This document shows positions 1-9,326 of a DNA stretch of 64,000 nt, in pieces (the first letter of the stretch is position 1; every line of letters begins with the position of its first letter). The notes below the pieces were generated by a model. That model worked only from the letters and a program-made list of their open reading frames with translations. It ran no database searches and was not told the DNA's origin. The position numbers and the translations under genes were made by a program. This DNA comes from an uncultured Fastidiosipila sp. (GTDB lineage Bacteria > Bacillota > Clostridia > Saccharofermentanales > Fastidiosipilaceae): positions 62,001-126,000 of the forward strand of contig CAMYAM010000002.1 in NCBI GenBank assembly GCA_947253875.1, in the 5' to 3' direction.

Positions 1-756
1 AAAATAGCAGTAATAACAGGTGCATCTTCTGGATTGGGAATGGAGTTCGCTAAGCAATTAGACGAACTTCGTGAGGTAGACGAAATTTGGTTGATAGCCA
101 GGCGAGAAGAAAGACTTAGAAACTTAGCAAGTAAGTTACAAACTACATCAATAGTTATAGTAGCAGATTTGGGTCAAGAAGATTGGGAAGCTGATTTTGT
201 CAACAGACTAGAGCACTCCGCTAATGTCGAAAATGCTAGAATTGAGTATTTGATTAATTCCGCTGGACTGGGTATTAATGAGAAATTTATGGATACTAGT
301 TTAGCCGCTAATACCAATATGCTAGATGTAAATATGCGTAGTTTAACTAGAATTTGTTACCTAGCAATTCCATACATGAACAAAGGTGGGAAAATCTTAA
401 ATATTGCTTCAGTAGCAGCATTTATGCCGCAACATAAATTCAGTGTATATGCTGCAAGTAAGGCTTATGTGCTCAACTTCTCCAGAGCTTTAAATAGTGA
501 GTTAGAAGATGTTACAGTTATTTCAGTTTGCCCTAACCCTATGCAGACTGAGTTTTTTGCCAAAGGCGAAGTGCCAAAAGGCTTCAAAAAAGTAGGTGTA
601 GAAAAAGTCGAGAAGGTTGCTAGCAAGGCGATAAGAAGGGCGAAGCGTGGCAAAGATATATCTCTGCAGAGCTTCCCAGCGCATGTGGTACGTTTTATCT
701 CTAGGATTTTTCCACATAATTTCGTGCTCTGGTTCGAACGAAAAAGTGATCTTTAA
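1..756 (+). CDS. SDR-family oxidoreductase, 5' end outside the window
   Basis: The frame is open from base 1 and reads KIAVITGASSGLG before the first internal ATG at 34, so the true start lies upstream of the window and the ATG at 34 is not the start. TGASSGLG is the glycine-rich NAD(P)-binding motif of short-chain dehydrogenases. NSAG (near residue 84), the active-site serine in ILNIASVAAF, and YAASK with the catalytic Tyr and Lys follow in the usual order. The visible part is about 251 residues, close to a full family member. The closest type is the classical YqjQ/DltE-like SDR; the substrate cannot be read. The C-terminal tail is basic and aromatic and may touch the membrane. It converges with the leftward gene at 798. 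Confidence 0.9.
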   Translation, partial: KIAVITGASSGLGMEFAKQLDELREVDEIWLIARREERLRNLASKLQTTSIVIVADLGQEDWEADFVNRLEHSANVENARIEYLINSAGLGINEKFMDTSLAANTNMLDVNMRSLTRICYLAIPYMNKGGKILNIASVAAFMPQHKFSVYAASKAYVLNFSRALNSELEDVTVISVCPNPMQTEFFAKGEVPKGFKKVGVEKVEKVASKAIRRAKRGKDISLQSFPAHVVRFISRIFPHNFVLWFERKSDL

Positions 757-797
757 GAAATTATGTGCGCTTATCCAATCTCGAGCAAAGGCAAAAG

Positions 798-2927
798 TTA
801 AGATACTTTATAAATGCGTAAGTTATTTTGCTCAGGGAAGTAAGCTACCTCAGGGAACCATTTTGCCAACTGATCTTCATTAATAAACACATTTTCATAA
901 TTACGCCAGAAATCATCAATCATGAGGTAATTAATTTTGTTCTTTTGTAGATAATCTTTAGTTTTTTGGTAATCGCTTAATTCTGCCAGCAAGATTCTTT
1001 TTATCTCTTGTGCTCTTGTTTCTGTACCGTAACCTGCGGATTGTGAGTAGTAAGGCCAACCGAAGTAAGACATTCTACCGGTGGCAAAGTAGGAGTGATA
1101 GTTCCAAGGTGGAGTTAGGTTAATGGAATTTGGCTCGGTGTGCTGGTACATCCATTGGCTAAAATCATCAGCAGTTTGTATTTCTACCCTGTTGAGAGAA
1201 GCATTTCTGTATACAGCGAAGTCTACAAATCCGGTAAAAGTCATAACAAAAACTACAACGACGCAGGCTGTTTTGCAAAGGTAATTTATAATTTTTGTTC
1301 TAGCTGATTTTTCAGCTGTTTTTTTATAAATGCTGTCTTGAGCTCTATCTGTTTTTTCTTTTGTATAAGTCCATAAATTAACCATAAAATGACTAATAAA
1401 AGGTATAAATAAAATTTGAGTGAATATAAAAAACTTATGATTTACCGTTGTATCTGGAGTTAGTGAGATGGTAAAAGCAAAAACAACAGGGAGTAGAAAC
1501 GAAGCACTTACAATTTTTAAATCCTTTTCTTTAAGCAAAAAAGGTGTGCTCAAGATAATAAATAAAGATAGTCCATAGAGAATGAGTAAGAACAGCGCGA
1601 TGCTAGCAAAATTAGGATTTTCGAGTATATAACCAAAGTGGAAGATATTAGTAAACATAGAACTGTTACTGCTGCCAGTTTTTGTGAAGATTTTCAACAT
1701 AACTAGAGCGCCAAAAACATTTGTAATTCCAAAAATAAGATACTGTGCTTTGGATTTGGAGAATAGAGCCCAAACTATAAGGATTAAATTCAAGCATATC
1801 AAAACAGATCCATGCCAATATGCCATTGGAAGGCCTATGAGACTTAAGCCAATGACTTCTTGCCAGGTAAGTTTAGCCTTGTCTTTTAAACTAGGATAGA
1901 AACTTATAAGTACCCATACAGCAATGCTAAGTACAAATAATAGATGACGTTGGTTAGCATAGACATTAAGGTTATATAGCCCCCAGTCATCGTGCAAGAG
2001 AGGTCCTGAATACGAATTAGAGTTCCAAAGATTTTTGAGAGCAAGCCATAAATTATTACTTTCTCCAAGCTCAGCAAAAAACACGAAAAAACCACTAAAT
2101 GAGCTTCTAAAACAGAAGAACACTAAACTCAAGAATCCGGTACTTAATTTACGAGTCAACAGCAAGCTTAGATAGAATAAGCTTTGCATAAATGCAACTA
2201 TTCCCAAAATAGAAGGCAAATTAATGGACCAATCTAAGCGTAAGCCTAAGGCATTCAATAATCCGCAAAGATAATAAAAGAAGAAGTGGTAATTCATACC
2301 AGAACCAGCAAAATGTGGATAGGAGCTAGGAATATTGCCAAAGGCAAAATTCCTAACATTAGCCGTGTGAGGAGCAAGATCACTAAACACAGTAGCTCCA
2401 GCAGCTAAGGTAGAACTGTTAAGTTGGAAGGATCTTTGAGTGAGAAAAATTCCCCAAAATATACTTATGACTTGTAAACATAGAATTGCGATAAGCTTTT
2501 TATGCTTGTTAAATAATAATGGGCTAACCTTAATTTGATGATGTGCCTCAAAAACAACTGCAGTTTTTCTGACATTTTTAAAATATCTTCTAAGACCAGA
2601 TACTAATAGCAAGAACAAAGAATTAATAATGATTAGGCGAGGAATACTTGGAACTATATTGGATATTTTTGTTATTAATAAATGTACGAAGTAATTAAAT
2701 GTTGAGCTTAAATAAAATCCCAAAAGAAAATCGATTGGCCAATATATTAGAAATTTTAATAAATAGCTATTGAGCTGGAATGATTTAACTTGCATGCTTA
2801 AATCAATTTGTCCTTCTAACCGTCCACTATCAGTGAGTAGGCTTTTATATAATCCAAGGAGATTAAAGTTGTGGCGAAAGTTTTGGCCTATGAAGTAAGC
2901 TACGACAAAATATAGAAGCACAAGCAT
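798..2927 (-). CDS. Large multi-pass membrane protein, GT-C glycosyltransferase-like
   Basis: A 709-residue protein with an N-terminal membrane helix and at least ten more hydrophobic segments. An early extracytoplasmic stretch (about residues 185-225) contains PHTANVRNF and the YPHFAGSGMNYHF motif. This pattern of acidic, His and Tyr residues next to the first loops resembles GT-C fold proteins that use polyprenyl-phosphate sugars. The last 90 residues form a soluble domain (KINYLMIDDFW) such as ends many of these proteins. It lies 7 bases downstream of a polyprenyl-phosphate glycosyltransferase gene on the same strand. The inferred role is therefore transfer of a lipid-linked sugar to a surface polymer, with the neighbour making the donor. 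The exact family is not recognised; this is inference from topology and context. Confidence 0.6.
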   Translation of the reverse strand: MLVLLYFVVAYFIGQNFRHNFNLLGLYKSLLTDSGRLEGQIDLSMQVKSFQLNSYLLKFLIYWPIDFLLGFYLSSTFNYFVHLLITKISNIVPSIPRLIIINSLFLLLVSGLRRYFKNVRKTAVVFEAHHQIKVSPLLFNKHKKLIAILCLQVISIFWGIFLTQRSFQLNSSTLAAGATVFSDLAPHTANVRNFAFGNIPSSYPHFAGSGMNYHFFFYYLCGLLNALGLRLDWSINLPSILGIVAFMQSLFYLSLLLTRKLSTGFLSLVFFCFRSSFSGFFVFFAELGESNNLWLALKNLWNSNSYSGPLLHDDWGLYNLNVYANQRHLLFVLSIAVWVLISFYPSLKDKAKLTWQEVIGLSLIGLPMAYWHGSVLICLNLILIVWALFSKSKAQYLIFGITNVFGALVMLKIFTKTGSSNSSMFTNIFHFGYILENPNFASIALFLLILYGLSLFIILSTPFLLKEKDLKIVSASFLLPVVFAFTISLTPDTTVNHKFFIFTQILFIPFISHFMVNLWTYTKEKTDRAQDSIYKKTAEKSARTKIINYLCKTACVVVVFVMTFTGFVDFAVYRNASLNRVEIQTADDFSQWMYQHTEPNSINLTPPWNYHSYFATGRMSYFGWPYYSQSAGYGTETRAQEIKRILLAELSDYQKTKDYLQKNKINYLMIDDFWRNYENVFINEDQLAKWFPEVAYFPEQNNLRIYKVS

Positions 2928-2934
2928 GTTTTAC

Positions 2935-3936
2935 CTATTGTTTATCAACAAATTTATTTTCAGAAATATTAGAATTTACACTTTTATTGCTAGAAGCATT
3001 ATTACCCTTAACAAGATATGTAGTGTTAAACTCTTCCATAGTAATGTAGCGAGGTCTGCCCTTTACCTCATCATAAATTTTAGCAATATAAGTACTGATT
3101 AGACCTAAGGACATCATCACAGCACCACCAATAATCAATAAGAGCAAAATAACTGTAGTGAAACCATCAGCTGCGTGACCTGTAAAGAAGCGAACTAAGG
3201 TTATAACACCTATTACAACTGCCAAGGTCAGGAAGAGCACGCCCATCAAAGTTATGAGTGACAGAAGTACGGTAGAGAATGAAGTGACCGCATTAATAGC
3301 CAATTTCCAGAGCCCGGACCAGGTCCATTTGCTATCGCCATGTACTCTCTCTTCAACAGCAAATTCAAATTCAGTTCGTTTGAAACCTAACCAAGAACTT
3401 AAACCGCGGAAAAAAGTATTGTGCTCACCAAGTTTATTCCAGGCGTTAACAACCTTTCTATCCAAGAGCTTGAAATCCGAAGCATTATTAAGGTCAACTC
3501 CACTTACCTTTTGGAAGCTCTTATAGAAACTATTGGCGAAGAAGTTTTTAACTTTGCTTTCTTTCCCACGAGAAGATTTAACTCCTTCAACAACGTCATA
3601 ACCAGACTGCCATAGTCTTACCATTTCTGGAATGTAGTGAGGTGGATGTTGTAAATCCCCATCCATTAGAATAACTGCATCTCCAAGAGCATTTTCTAGT
3701 CCTGCACATATCGCTGCTTCTTTGCCGAAATTTCTGCTAAATCTCAAAGCATGAATTCTTGGATCTGCTTGAGCAGCTTGAGAAATTATTTCCCAAGTTT
3801 TGTCCTTGGAACCATCATCGATTACCAATATCTCGAAAATACAATCTAATGATTCCATAATCGGTATAACGGTATTTAAGGTGACTTGCACCTGTTCTTC
3901 TTCGTTATAAAAAGGTATAAGCAATGATAATTTCAT
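2935..3936 (-). CDS. Family 2 glycosyltransferase, polyprenyl-phosphate sugar synthase type
   Basis: A 333-residue protein. The N-terminal half is a GT-A domain: MKLSLLIPFYNEEEQ, the nucleotide-binding EILVIDDGSKDKT near residue 37, FSRNFGKEAA, and the metal/catalytic VILMDGDLQHPP near residue 88. Two hydrophobic hairpin helices follow at about 215-290, and the tail is soluble and Ser/Asn-rich. This is the layout of DPM1/GtrB/YkcC enzymes, which move glucose, mannose or GlcNAc phosphate from a nucleotide sugar to undecaprenyl phosphate at the inner face of the membrane. The start is preceded by GGAG at suitable spacing. It forms a two-gene unit with the GT-C-like gene that follows. The sugar cannot be told from sequence. 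Confidence 0.88.
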   Translation of the reverse strand: MKLSLLIPFYNEEEQVQVTLNTVIPIMESLDCIFEILVIDDGSKDKTWEIISQAAQADPRIHALRFSRNFGKEAAICAGLENALGDAVILMDGDLQHPPHYIPEMVRLWQSGYDVVEGVKSSRGKESKVKNFFANSFYKSFQKVSGVDLNNASDFKLLDRKVVNAWNKLGEHNTFFRGLSSWLGFKRTEFEFAVEERVHGDSKWTWSGLWKLAINAVTSFSTVLLSLITLMGVLFLTLAVVIGVITLVRFFTGHAADGFTTVILLLLIIGGAVMMSLGLISTYIAKIYDEVKGRPRYITMEEFNTTYLVKGNNASSNKSVNSNISENKFVDKQ

Positions 3937-4129
3937 GTCAACACTCCAGTGGATTGAGATCTAGTCATAAGCAATATTAAGTAATCGAGGGAACTGAATC
4001 TCTTTTAGTTAATGACTATTTTAAACATAATTACGTTTAATTACTAGGTTAAAATCAATAATTAAAAAATCCAATAAGACAGGTTTCTTACGAAGAATGT
4101 ATTACACCTTAAGAAAATATAATCTTGAT

Positions 4130-4157
4130 CTAACAAAATTTTAACAATGCTTATTTA
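4130..4157 (+). promoter_or_regulatory. Pho-box-like direct repeats upstream of pstS
   Basis: Three hexamers spaced by 5 bases: CTAACA (4130-4135), TTAACA (4141-4146) and TATTTA (4152-4157). The Bacillus PhoP box is made of TT(A/T)ACA units at 11-base period, so the first two units fit well and the third poorly. The site is 50 bases upstream of the pstS start, and the operon carries its own PhoB/PhoR pair, which supports phosphate-starvation control. No convincing -10 box is seen, so the transcription start is unknown. Confidence 0.45.
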
Positions 4158-4206
4158 TCCTGAAACATGTAAGAAAAAACAACAAAAGTTGCGCTGGAGG
4201 AAAAAA

Positions 4207-5235
4207 ATGAAGAAATTTATAAAAAGTTTAAGTTTAGTTTTGGCAAGTTCACTAATCTTAGCAAGTTGTAGTGCAGGAAATACAAATTCAGAAAAAACAA
4301 CAGATGCTAATGCAGCAGGGCAGACAACAAAAGCTGATGCAAAAAATACAACAGTAGATAAAGTAAGTGAAGGTGCTAAAGGCGAAATTCACGTATACAG
4401 CCGAGATGAATCATCAGGTACACGTGGTGCCTTCCAAGATATTATTGGTTATGGTGACACAGAAAAAAATCAAGAGGTTTTGACAGACAAAGCAGTTATT
4501 GAAGATAGTAATGGTGCTTTGGCAAAAGCCGTAGGTAGCGACAAAAATAGTATTGGTTTTGTTTCTATGACAACAGACTTTGAAGCTAATAATATTAAAG
4601 GATTATCATTCGAGGGTGTTGAGCCTTCCGCTGAAACAGTTTTGGACAATTCATATGCATTGAAACGTCCATTCAACATGGTTTCACGTGCAGCAGGTGA
4701 TTTCGCAGATGAGAAGACAGAGGCTCTAGTAGATGCATTCGTAGACTTCCTACTCAACTCAGTAGAAGGTAGAGATGCAGTAGCTTCAGCTGGTGGTATA
4801 GTTGATGTAGATGGTGGTAAAAAATGGGATGACCTAAAAGCAAATCACCCAATTGTAAATGAAGACAATAGTTCTTTAATAATCCGCACAGCAGGTTCTA
4901 CTTCAGTAGAAAAAGCTTTGCAAGCAGCATTAGAAGCTTTCGTACCTCTAGCAGGCAACTTCAAATTCGTTAGTGCACACACAGGTTCAAGTGATGGTTA
5001 CAAACGTGTTTTAGGTGAAGAAAAAGATGGTGCAAACGCAGCTGACTTAGGTTTTGCTTCACGTGATTTCAAAGATAGTGAAAAAGTTGCAGACGGTAAA
5101 CATTCAGGTGTATTCGCACAAGACGCAGTTGTTGTTGCTGTAGCAAGTGCAAACGCAATTTCTAACTTATCAAAAGACCAAGTACATGACATTTTCACAG
5201 GTAAAATTACAACTTGGGAAGAATTAGCAAAGTAA
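4207..5235 (+). CDS. pstS: Phosphate ABC transporter substrate-binding lipoprotein PstS
   Basis: A 342-residue protein. The start at 4207 is chosen because GGAGG lies 6 bases upstream and because the protein then opens with a clean lipoprotein signal (MKKFIKSLSLVLASSLILASC, Cys 21). The in-frame ATG at 4147 would put 20 charged residues ahead of the signal. After a Thr/Lys-rich linker, the first lobe contains SRDESSGTRGAF, the phosphate-binding SGT(R) motif of PstS. The second lobe repeats the pattern with RTAGSTSVEKAL. PstS captures phosphate outside the membrane and hands it to PstCA. It heads the pst-pho operon, with a Pho-box-like repeat in front. Confidence 0.95.
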   Translation: MKKFIKSLSLVLASSLILASCSAGNTNSEKTTDANAAGQTTKADAKNTTVDKVSEGAKGEIHVYSRDESSGTRGAFQDIIGYGDTEKNQEVLTDKAVIEDSNGALAKAVGSDKNSIGFVSMTTDFEANNIKGLSFEGVEPSAETVLDNSYALKRPFNMVSRAAGDFADEKTEALVDAFVDFLLNSVEGRDAVASAGGIVDVDGGKKWDDLKANHPIVNEDNSSLIIRTAGSTSVEKALQAALEAFVPLAGNFKFVSAHTGSSDGYKRVLGEEKDGANAADLGFASRDFKDSEKVADGKHSGVFAQDAVVVAVASANAISNLSKDQVHDIFTGKITTWEELAK

Positions 5236-5281
5236 TGCTTAAACCGAAGATATAAGTCATGCTTATACTCCAAATTACTAC

Positions 5282-5310
5282 AAAGGTTTAGTCAGTATGG
5301 CTAGGCCTTT
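5282..5310 (+). terminator. Stem-loop between pstS and pstC, likely attenuator or mRNA stabiliser
   Basis: Arms AAAGGTTTAG (5282-5291) and CTAGGCCTTT (5301-5310) pair over 10 positions with two G-U pairs and a 9-base loop. Only short T tracts follow, so full termination is doubtful. The 229-base pstS-pstC gap holds no gene. Partial termination or 3'-end protection here would leave more pstS than pstCAB mRNA, as needed for binding proteins; that role is inferred. Confidence 0.45.
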
Positions 5311-5464
5311 TAGTACGTATTATAAGCACTAGTATTAGTCTAATTAAGGGTATTAAAGGTAAATTAAATTTAAGCAATGGTTTATTATAATTATATAAAA
5401 AGCAGTTACATAAAAGTTTTTAATGAATATTACAACATGCTTACACAAATGAAGGGAGGCAAAC

Positions 5465-6433
5465 ATGGCCAGACCAAGCATTGATGTTCGTCAGGATCAG
5501 GAAGATAATCCTAATGCAAACAAAAGGCGTAAGATAAACGACAAGATTTGGCGAGGGATTTTTATTGCCAGTGGTATAATCTCCGCTCTTATGATAGTTG
5601 TTATTATTATCTTTGTTTCAGCAAAAGGAGTAAGTCCCTTTTTACCAAATTATGAGCATGCTAGACAAAGCGTAGGTAAGTTTCTGACTGGAATGACTTG
5701 GAGACCAGATGTTGGCGAAGGTGTTTATGGCGTAGCTTTTATCATAGTAAATACCTTGGTTTCAGCGCTAATAGCAGCAGCAATATCTTTCCCAATAGCA
5801 GTTTTAACTGCTTTGTTTATTGTCAAAATAGCACCAAAGAGATTGCGTGAACCGATGCAAATTGTTGTTGAGCTTTTAGCGGCTATACCTTCTGTTGTTT
5901 ATGGTGTTTTTGCAGCTAGCAAAATAACTACTCTTGTTGAATCTATAGCAGGATTTTTTGGAGTTTCGACTTTTGGGGGTAAGTCTCTAATGTCAGTTTC
6001 TCTCTTACTAGCGATAATGATTTTCCCAACCATAACCTCAATGTCAATTAATGCAATTTCTGCAGTGGATAAAAACTTAGAATTAGGCTCACTAGCATTA
6101 GGTGCTTCAAGAACTCAGACAAATTTCAAAGTTGTATTAACCTCCGCTAAATCAGGTATTTTTGCAGGGCTAGTTCTTGGATTAGGTAGAGCCTTTGGTG
6201 AAGCTACAGCGGTATCCATGGTAGCTGGTAACTCTCAGATAGGTATTAATCTGAATCCATTTGCGCCAACAAGGACACTAACTTCCACTATGCTATCTGG
6301 TCTAAAAGAAACTACAGGTGTTGACTATGATATAAGATTTTCAGTTGGTATTGTTTTGATGGTTATTATTTTGATAACTAACTTATTAATCCAAATTGTG
6401 AAGCGTAAAATTGGAGGTGGTACAAATGCCTAA
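5465..6433 (+). CDS. pstC: Phosphate ABC transporter permease PstC
   Basis: A 322-residue permease preceded by GGGAGG at 5455-5460. It has an N-terminal cytoplasmic tail, a first membrane helix at about 30-52, and five more helices of the BPD_transp_1 domain from about residue 90. The ATPase-coupling loop is seen as ELGSLALGASRTQTNFKVVL, an EAA-type motif near residue 205. PstC pairs with PstA to form the membrane channel for phosphate. The gene overlaps pstA by 8 bases, so the two are likely translated together. Confidence 0.95.
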   Translation: MARPSIDVRQDQEDNPNANKRRKINDKIWRGIFIASGIISALMIVVIIIFVSAKGVSPFLPNYEHARQSVGKFLTGMTWRPDVGEGVYGVAFIIVNTLVSALIAAAISFPIAVLTALFIVKIAPKRLREPMQIVVELLAAIPSVVYGVFAASKITTLVESIAGFFGVSTFGGKSLMSVSLLLAIMIFPTITSMSINAISAVDKNLELGSLALGASRTQTNFKVVLTSAKSGIFAGLVLGLGRAFGEATAVSMVAGNSQIGINLNPFAPTRTLTSTMLSGLKETTGVDYDIRFSVGIVLMVIILITNLLIQIVKRKIGGGTNA

Positions 6434-7697
6434 TGATGTATTAGACTCCAAATTAAATGCAAGACTCAAAGAAAACCGCGGCATGAGCCGTAAGCGTAGA
6501 ATCCAAGATGGATGTAAAAATATTTTCACCTATTTATCAGCATTTCTAGCAGTGTTTGTTTTGGGTTCTGTCGTATTTTATATTTTCTCGAATGGTTGGA
6601 AAAACTTATCTTGGGACCTAATTATGAGTGATTATTGGAATGTTCCTTATAATGTTGAATTTCAAGAAAATAAAGCAGAAAATTTTCCTGTCCCAAGTGA
6701 CTTAGCTGAAGATGAATTCTTCTCAAGCAATTTTGGTATTGGTCTGAAAAATGGTCGTAATCCTTCTGGCGAAAAAATAGTTGAATTAACTCACATAGAC
6801 GGTGCATCTGCTTTCCACCATACAGTTTCTAAAACAGCAGGAGCCAACAAAGGACAAAACGTAAGTGTAGACAAGGGTAGTGATATCAAATCTTTATACT
6901 ACGTAAATGCTGAAGGCGAATCTAAATATGTTGGTGTCAGAGATGCCAAAACGACCATAGAAAAATTAGATAATGATGCAGTTGCTATGGAGTCCGTTGC
7001 CTTCAACTCACCGGGTGGTGGTATTAGAGGTTCTATTGTAGCTACCCTAATGCTTATACTTATTACTTTATTAATAGCTTTACCTATAGGTGTATTTGCG
7101 GCTATTTATTTGCATGAAATTGCTTATGATACTCGAAGCACTCGTGCAATTAGGTCTGCAGTTGAGATGTTAAACGGTGTCCCAAGTATTATTTACGGTT
7201 TGATGGGTATGACAGTTTTGTTCCCAATTACACAAGTCTTCGGAGCTTCGACACCAAACGTACTTTTGGGTGGGTTAACAATGTCAATAGTGCTTTTGCC
7301 AGTTGTTATTCGTCAGACAGAAGAAGCCTTGATTACTGTACCAGACTCACTAAGAATGGGATCCTTGGCGCTTGGTGCAACAAAAACTCAGACAATATTT
7401 AGAGTAGTTTTACCTAATGCCTTACCAGGTATTTTATCCGCAGCGTTATTATCTGTTTCTAGAGTCATAGGTGAATCTGCAGCTCTGATCTACACCATGG
7501 GTACAGCAGTTAGCGATAATCCTACTTGGACAGGTAGTGGTACAAGTTTAGCTTTACAGATCTGGTCAGTTATGAGTGGCGAACAGCCAAACTTCGCTTT
7601 AGCATCAGCCATCTCAATATTGATTTTAATTGTAGTTCTTGCCCTCAATATTACTGTCAGAATAATCAGCAAACAGCTGAACAAACGTTGGGCTTAA
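6426..7697 (+). CDS. pstA: Phosphate ABC transporter permease PstA with a large extracytoplasmic insertion
   Basis: The start is placed at ATG 6426, inside the end of pstC, because GGAGGTGG (6413-6420) sits just upstream; a TTG at 6411 in the same frame would put the ribosome site inside the gene. The protein has 423 residues against the usual 280-300. After the first membrane helix (about 33-55) there are roughly 130 extra hydrophilic residues (about 65-195), which topology places outside the cell. The permease core then begins (NSPGGGIRGSIVATLML) and carries the EAA-type loop RMGSLALGATKTQTIFRVVL. The core is intact, so it should transport phosphate; the insertion has no recognised fold. 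Confidence 0.92.
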   Translation: MPNDVLDSKLNARLKENRGMSRKRRIQDGCKNIFTYLSAFLAVFVLGSVVFYIFSNGWKNLSWDLIMSDYWNVPYNVEFQENKAENFPVPSDLAEDEFFSSNFGIGLKNGRNPSGEKIVELTHIDGASAFHHTVSKTAGANKGQNVSVDKGSDIKSLYYVNAEGESKYVGVRDAKTTIEKLDNDAVAMESVAFNSPGGGIRGSIVATLMLILITLLIALPIGVFAAIYLHEIAYDTRSTRAIRSAVEMLNGVPSIIYGLMGMTVLFPITQVFGASTPNVLLGGLTMSIVLLPVVIRQTEEALITVPDSLRMGSLALGATKTQTIFRVVLPNALPGILSAALLSVSRVIGESAALIYTMGTAVSDNPTWTGSGTSLALQIWSVMSGEQPNFALASAISILILIVVLALNITVRIISKQLNKRWA

Positions 7698-7779
7698 TGA
7701 ACTTAATTAGCTTAATGCTTAGGTCGTAGGCTTAGACGTAGGCAAGATAGACGAATAAACTTAACTAGGAGATGAGGAG

Positions 7780-8565
7780 ATGACAATGATTAATGAAGAG
7801 AATAAAAATAATGTCATGTTTAAGATTAAAGATCTAGACTTATATTATGGTGACTTCCAGGCGTTAAAAGGTATCACAATGGATATCCCTGCAAACAAAG
7901 TTACAGCATTTATTGGGCCATCAGGTTGTGGTAAATCTACTTTGTTGCGTTGTTTTAACCGCATGAATGACTTGATCGAAGATTGTAGAATAGATGGAAA
8001 AATTTTATTGAACGGTGATCGTGATATTTATAACGATAAGATGGACGTTGTTAAACTAAGAACTGAGATTGGTATGGTATTCCAACATCCTAATCCATTC
8101 CCTATGAGTATTTACGATAACGTTGTTTATGGACTAAGAGTTCAAGGTATTAAGGATAAAGAATTATTAGATTATGTAGTAGAATCCTCCCTTACTAAAG
8201 CAGCGCTATGGGACGAGGTTAAAGATGATTTAGGCAAAAATGCTCTTAAATTATCTGGTGGTCAGCAACAAAGACTTTGCATTGCTAGGGCTATAGCTTT
8301 GCAACCTTCTGTAATACTAATGGACGAACCTACATCAGCTCTTGATCCAATTGCAACAGGTAAGATTGAAGAACTAATGGAAACTCTAAAAGAGGATTAT
8401 ACTATAGTTATAGTTACTCACTCCATGAGCCAGGCAGCGCGTATTAGCGACAGGACTGCTTTCTTCTATTTGGGTAGCTTAATAGAATATGATGAGACAG
8501 TAACAATATTTAATAATCCAAGCAAACCACAGACTGAGGCCTATATTACTGGTCGTTTCGGTTAA
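7780..8565 (+). CDS. pstB: Phosphate ABC transporter ATP-binding protein PstB
   Basis: A 261-residue ABC ATPase of normal length. It shows Walker A GPSGCGKST (near residue 47), Q-loop FQHPNPFPMS, signature LSGGQQQR, Walker B VILMDEPTSALDP and the switch histidine in IVTHSM. The FNRMNDLI and NPFPMSIYDNVVYG stretches are typical of PstB rather than of other importers. Two ATGs (7780 and 7786) are both served by nearby AGGAG/GAGGAG, so the first two residues are uncertain. It drives PstCA. Confidence 0.96.
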   Translation: MTMINEENKNNVMFKIKDLDLYYGDFQALKGITMDIPANKVTAFIGPSGCGKSTLLRCFNRMNDLIEDCRIDGKILLNGDRDIYNDKMDVVKLRTEIGMVFQHPNPFPMSIYDNVVYGLRVQGIKDKELLDYVVESSLTKAALWDEVKDDLGKNALKLSGGQQQRLCIARAIALQPSVILMDEPTSALDPIATGKIEELMETLKEDYTIVIVTHSMSQAARISDRTAFFYLGSLIEYDETVTIFNNPSKPQTEAYITGRFG

Positions 8566-8613
8566 GACAAAATAATCTAAAAGTCTATTGTTAAATAGAC
8601 GTAGGAGGCGAAT

Positions 8614-9321
8614 ATGAGATCAGCTTTTGATAGAGAAATGCTTAAGTTGCTGAACGATGTTAACAGCATGGGAGCAAGAGTAGATAGCGTAATAAGAGAT
8701 ACACATACTGCTTTGAAGAACTTGGATTTCTTATTAGCACAACAAATTTATGAGAGCGATAATGAAGTTGATGAGATGGAAATTACAATTGAGAGAGAGG
8801 CTATCTCTGTAATTGCTTTACAACAACCAGTTGCATCAGATTTGCGTAAGATAACTGCTACCTTGAAGATGGTTACAGATATAGAGCGAATTGGTGATCA
8901 GTGTGCTGATATTTGTGAAATTATGAATTCCAATCCTAATTTCCATCAATTTGATTGCCCGGAGAAAGTCCTTTTAGCTTTAGAAAAAGCTAGAGAGATG
9001 TTTAGCTCAGCTATGGAAGCTTTCATGCAACGAAATATGGAATTGGCAAAAGAAGTAATCCGCTCTGATGATATTGTTGATAATTATTTTGATGAGATAG
9101 TCCAAGACATGACTAATATTATTATTGATGTGGCTAATAAAGATAGCAGCAATAGTGCTTTGGCAGTTGACTACTTATTTATTGGAAAATATATTGAACG
9201 AATTGGTGACCACGCTACAAATATTGCTGAATGGGCTTTGTATGAAATAACTGGAGATAATAAATATTTGATTGACTCAGATGAATACGAAGACGAAGAT
9301 GATGAGGACAATGAGGAGTAA
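8614..9321 (+). CDS. phoU: Phosphate transport regulator PhoU
   Basis: A 235-residue all-helical protein with two repeated PhoU three-helix units. The metal-cluster motifs are visible in each half: ATLKMVTDIERIGDQCADI and YLFIGKYIERIGDHATNIAE (E/D-x-x-R-x-x-D type). GTAGGAGG precedes the start. PhoU links PstSCAB activity to the PhoR kinase and keeps the regulon off when phosphate is plentiful. The last 15 residues are strongly acidic (YEDEDDEDNEE), an extension past the usual end. It lies 5 bases ahead of phoB. Confidence 0.95.
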   Translation: MRSAFDREMLKLLNDVNSMGARVDSVIRDTHTALKNLDFLLAQQIYESDNEVDEMEITIEREAISVIALQQPVASDLRKITATLKMVTDIERIGDQCADICEIMNSNPNFHQFDCPEKVLLALEKAREMFSSAMEAFMQRNMELAKEVIRSDDIVDNYFDEIVQDMTNIIIDVANKDSSNSALAVDYLFIGKYIERIGDHATNIAEWALYEITGDNKYLIDSDEYEDEDDEDNEE

Positions 9322-9326
9322 ATTAC

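Noticed and set aside
4147..4206. N-terminal extension of PstS from ATG 4147
   Set aside because: It would put charged residues before the lipoprotein signal and lacks a ribosome site; 4207 has GGAGG.
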